Source: Phytohabitans sp052068095 (lineage in GTDB: Bacteria; Actinomycetota; Actinomycetes; Mycobacteriales; Micromonosporaceae). From it: a stretch of 64,000 bases of DNA. How positions within the stretch are numbered: position 1 is the first letter of the stretch; each line of letters opens with the position of its first letter. The translations under genes were made by a program, and so were the position numbers. Of the stretch, positions 62,375-64,000 are shown piece after piece. The stretch covers positions 124,001 to 188,000 of the forward strand of contig NZ_JBQHDG010000005.1 in assembly GCF_052068095.1 (NCBI RefSeq), written 5' to 3'. The notes under the pieces are model-generated. The model was not told where the DNA came from. It searched no databases and was given only the letters and a program-made list of their open reading frames with translations.

Positions 62375-63448
62375 TCAGGTCGTGGCGCGCTGGTGTTCGG
62401 GTGTTCCTCCGCGGGCCTCGGACTGCTCGGCGGACCTGGCGGCCGGGACGGCGGGGGCGGGCTGGCCTTGGCGCGCCAGGTCGACGGTGGCGGCGTCTTC
62501 GTCGACGGTGGCTTCCGCCGGCTTGGCTTCGCCGGCTGGTGCCGGGTCGGTGGCTGGCGCGGCTGCGCTTGAGGTCGCCACTTGGGTTGCGGCCTTCCTG
62601 GTGAGGTCGGCGGTCGCGCCGTCGCGAGTCGCCTCGGCGGCGGTGTCCTCGGTGGTGGTGTCCTCGGCGGTGGTGGTGGCGGTGTCCTCGGCAGCAGTGT
62701 CCTCGGCGGTGGCGTCCTCGGCGGTGGCGTCCTCGGCGGTGGCGTCCTCGGCAGCGGTCTCCTCGTCGGCGGGTGCTTCGATGAGCGCCACTGAGGTGTC
62801 GTCGGCCTCGGCTTGCTGAGCGAGGCTGGCCGCCTCGGCCTCCGCTTGCTGCACCAGGCTCGACGGCGCCTGCCACTCGATCCGCGGCGGCTCGGCGAGC
62901 GGCCTGCCGCCGAACTCCGCCAACCACGCGGCGACGAGCGCGAGGTTTTCCCGCCACGTCGACTCGGAGATCGGCGGAAGGATGTCGTCCCACAGCGAGA
63001 GGAACGTGCCACGCAGTTGCAGCCGCCCGTACGGCCGGGCGAGGAACCACATGTGCAGGTGTGCCGACCCGTCTCCCCACCGGTTTACGTGGACGCGTGC
63101 CACGCCGTCGAGTGACCGGACAGCCCGCTCCAGCCGCACCGTCATCACGCCGAGCTCGGCCGCCAACAGGTTGGGCAGGTCGCCCAGATCGAGGTGCGAG
63201 CGGGACTCCAGGATGAGCACCATCGGCAGTCCGGTGGGCCGATCCATGGCGCGCACACGCCATCGCTCACTGACCCAGATGTACGACTCGTCGGGCGCGT
63301 TGCACGCGCTACAGTCCGCTGCGTCTTCGCCCTTGCGCGCCGGCTCGTTGTCCACCGGCGGGTCGAGTGGCTTGACCCGCAGGTCGCCCTCGAAAGGGAA
63401 GGAGGGCCACTTCGTGAAGTCAGGAACGGGGGATGCTGTGTCTGGCAC
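62375..63448 (-). CDS. HIT-like protein with acidic Thr/Ala/Glu/Asp repeat tail
   Basis: A 357-residue protein from the GTG at 63448 (the open frame reaches 63526). The first 200 residues contain a CxxC pair (DCSACNAPDE), VNRWGDGSAHLHMWFLARP with the HIT-type histidine pair, and ILPPISESTWRENLALVAAWL. Residues about 230-357 are disordered with repeats of TAEDA, rich in Glu, Ala and Thr. The family is known beside parB in actinobacteria but its role is not. The true start is uncertain. Confidence 0.7.
   Translation of the reverse strand: MPDTASPVPDFTKWPSFPFEGDLRVKPLDPPVDNEPARKGEDAADCSACNAPDESYIWVSERWRVRAMDRPTGLPMVLILESRSHLDLGDLPNLLAAELGVMTVRLERAVRSLDGVARVHVNRWGDGSAHLHMWFLARPYGRLQLRGTFLSLWDDILPPISESTWRENLALVAAWLAEFGGRPLAEPPRIEWQAPSSLVQQAEAEAASLAQQAEADDTSVALIEAPADEETAAEDATAEDATAEDATAEDTAAEDTATTTAEDTTTEDTAAEATRDGATADLTRKAATQVATSSAAAPATDPAPAGEAKPAEATVDEDAATVDLARQGQPAPAVPAARSAEQSEARGGTPEHQRATT
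62637..62765. repeat. 15-bp coding repeats in the HIT-like gene
   Basis: Several copies of GTCCTCGGCGGTGGC (reverse strand encoding AEDAT-like units), with derivatives, make the acidic tail. Confidence 0.85.
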
Positions 63449-63568
63449 GAGGCTGACCCTAACGGAGTTCAGGACCGCTGTCCTTCCCCGTTTCGGGCGG
63501 ACGCCACCTTCTCTGTCCACAGGCAACCACCGTCCCCGACCGGCACTTTCTCTCGAATCTGGCCCGTC

Positions 63569-63577
63569 TGTGGATAA
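63569..63577. promoter_or_regulatory. DnaA box (exact TGTGGATAA)
   Basis: In the region before the parS sites; nearby related sequences are TGTGGATTG at about 63582-63590 and TGTCCACAG at about 63516. Confidence 0.5.
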
Positions 63578-63601
63578 CCTCTGTGGATTGTGCAGGCCCG
63601 T

Positions 63602-63617
63602 GGTTTCACGTGAAACG
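63602..63617. promoter_or_regulatory. parS site (GTTTCACGTGAAAC core)
   Basis: Perfect 14-bp palindrome GTTTCACGTGAAAC at 63603-63616, the ParB-binding centromere consensus, in non-coding sequence. Confidence 0.95.
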
Positions 63618-63636
63618 GGGGGCGCAGGCGGCGGCT

Positions 63637-63652
63637 CGTTTCCCGTGAAACA
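63637..63652. promoter_or_regulatory. parS-like site (one central mismatch)
   Basis: GTTTCCCGTGAAAC at 63638-63651 differs from the consensus at one base and is 35 bp from the first site. Confidence 0.8.
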
Positions 63653-63794
63653 TGAACCACGTGTTTGGTGATCGCCGGCTGGGGTGCCGTCCCTCGCAGG
63701 GCGATGGTTCCGCGCGAGGGAGGGGTCCTTCGTTCTCTAGGCGAGTCGTGGCGAGGCTGCTTCCATCGGGTGCGACGACGACCGGTGGAGGCGA

Positions 63795-63810
63795 TGTTTC
63801 ACGGGAAACA
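63795..63810. promoter_or_regulatory. parS site (TGTTTCACGGGAAACA)
   Basis: Sixteen-base match to TGTTTCACGTGAAACA with one central change. Confidence 0.85.
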
Positions 63811-64000
63811 TCGGTGATCGACTTCTCCTGTTCTCTGGTGACGCGGGGGCCCTCCGCTGGCGGTCGTGATGCTCTGCGACGGGCCGAGCCGTCCTGACTT
63901 CGCTCCCGCATCCTCTGGCGTCAGCCTCAGCGGCCGACGGGGATCGAGGCCGCTTGGTGGAGGACCATCGGTCGCCCAGATTTGGCAGGCCGCCGATGAG

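Larger units (their letters stand above)
63449..64000. other. Origin-side intergenic region, no convincing gene
   Basis: This end of the window holds the DnaA-box cluster and three parS sites. Open frames across it are built from parS translations (such as VSRETS) and are not considered genes. On the minus strand a short frame closing at 63927 could be the 3' end of a gene lying beyond the window; it is too short to name. parB and parA are expected to the right. Confidence 0.6.

Noticed and set aside
63606..63911. 101-codon minus-strand frame across the parS sites
   Set aside because: Its residues VSRETS and FHGKR are translations of parS palindromes, and it has no similarity to ParB or ParA.

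Overview
The window reads as an origin-proximal stretch of the chromosome of a high-GC, sporulating-type actinomycete, most likely in the Micromonosporaceae. The base composition, GTG/TTG starts and weak or absent Shine-Dalgarno sequences fit this. So does the gene order dnaB..rplI-rpsR-ssb-rpsF..ponA-type PBP..padR-ino1..pcnA..murJ..sigM-anti-sigma-trxB-trxA-cwlM..ddl-like..parS, which is the arrangement that leads to parB/parA and oriC in actinobacteria. Three parS sites and several exact DnaA boxes at or near the right edge indicate that parB/parA and oriC lie just beyond position 64000. No tRNA, rRNA, CRISPR array or transposase was seen.

Layout. 0-16 kb: a molybdenum cofactor region in two parts (fdhD tail, moaA-moaD, then moaE-moeA-mog-moaC on the other strand). 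Interleaved are a metallophosphoesterase, a fused EndoQ-type PHP nuclease/UvrD helicase, an LppU-like lipoprotein-type protein, an AAA ATPase with a winged helix, DoxX and a GT87 membrane glycosyltransferase. 16-22 kb: an accessory regulator block with an nSTAND1 ATPase lacking the usual WD40 part, a complete SARP/NB-ARC/TPR regulator and a heavily shortened paralogue of it that keeps the same leader sequence. 22-27 kb: a GGDEF-EAL c-di-GMP protein, a GT-C-like membrane protein, a phosphoribosyltransferase and a zinc-ribbon protein.

27-35 kb: the replication/translation core. It holds dnaB carrying a 413-residue intein, a repeat-rich membrane protein divergent from it, a 3' region with tandem repeats, hairpins and a MITE-like element, then rpsF-ssb-rpsR-rplI. 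35-45 kb: AP-endonuclease-type protein, two large GT-C membrane proteins, a bifunctional penicillin-binding protein, DUF5318, and padR-ino1 with a clear PadR-type operator. 45-64 kb: a small two-gene module, MGMT, a zinc-ribbon membrane protein, the CCA-adding enzyme, murJ, a HerA-like ATPase, a secreted-domain pseudokinase, sigM/anti-sigma, trxB-trxA, cwlM, GNAT, an aminotransferase, a Ddl-like ligase, a HIT-like acidic-repeat protein and the parS cluster.

How it fits together: most of the right half serves chromosome replication and segregation (dnaB, ssb, DnaA boxes, parS) and cell-wall synthesis and its control (PBP1, murJ, pseudokinase, cwlM, Ddl, GT-C enzymes, ino1 for inositol lipids). 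The left half supplies molybdenum cofactor and DNA repair. The most unusual items are two short MITE-like elements with CTRG target duplications (one supplying the stop codons of both flanking genes), the shortened SARP with conserved leader, the repeats grown from the end of the 30.1-32.1 kb gene, MurJ and its pseudokinase as separate genes with a HerA-like gene between them, and DnaA boxes written with unusual codons inside two coding regions.
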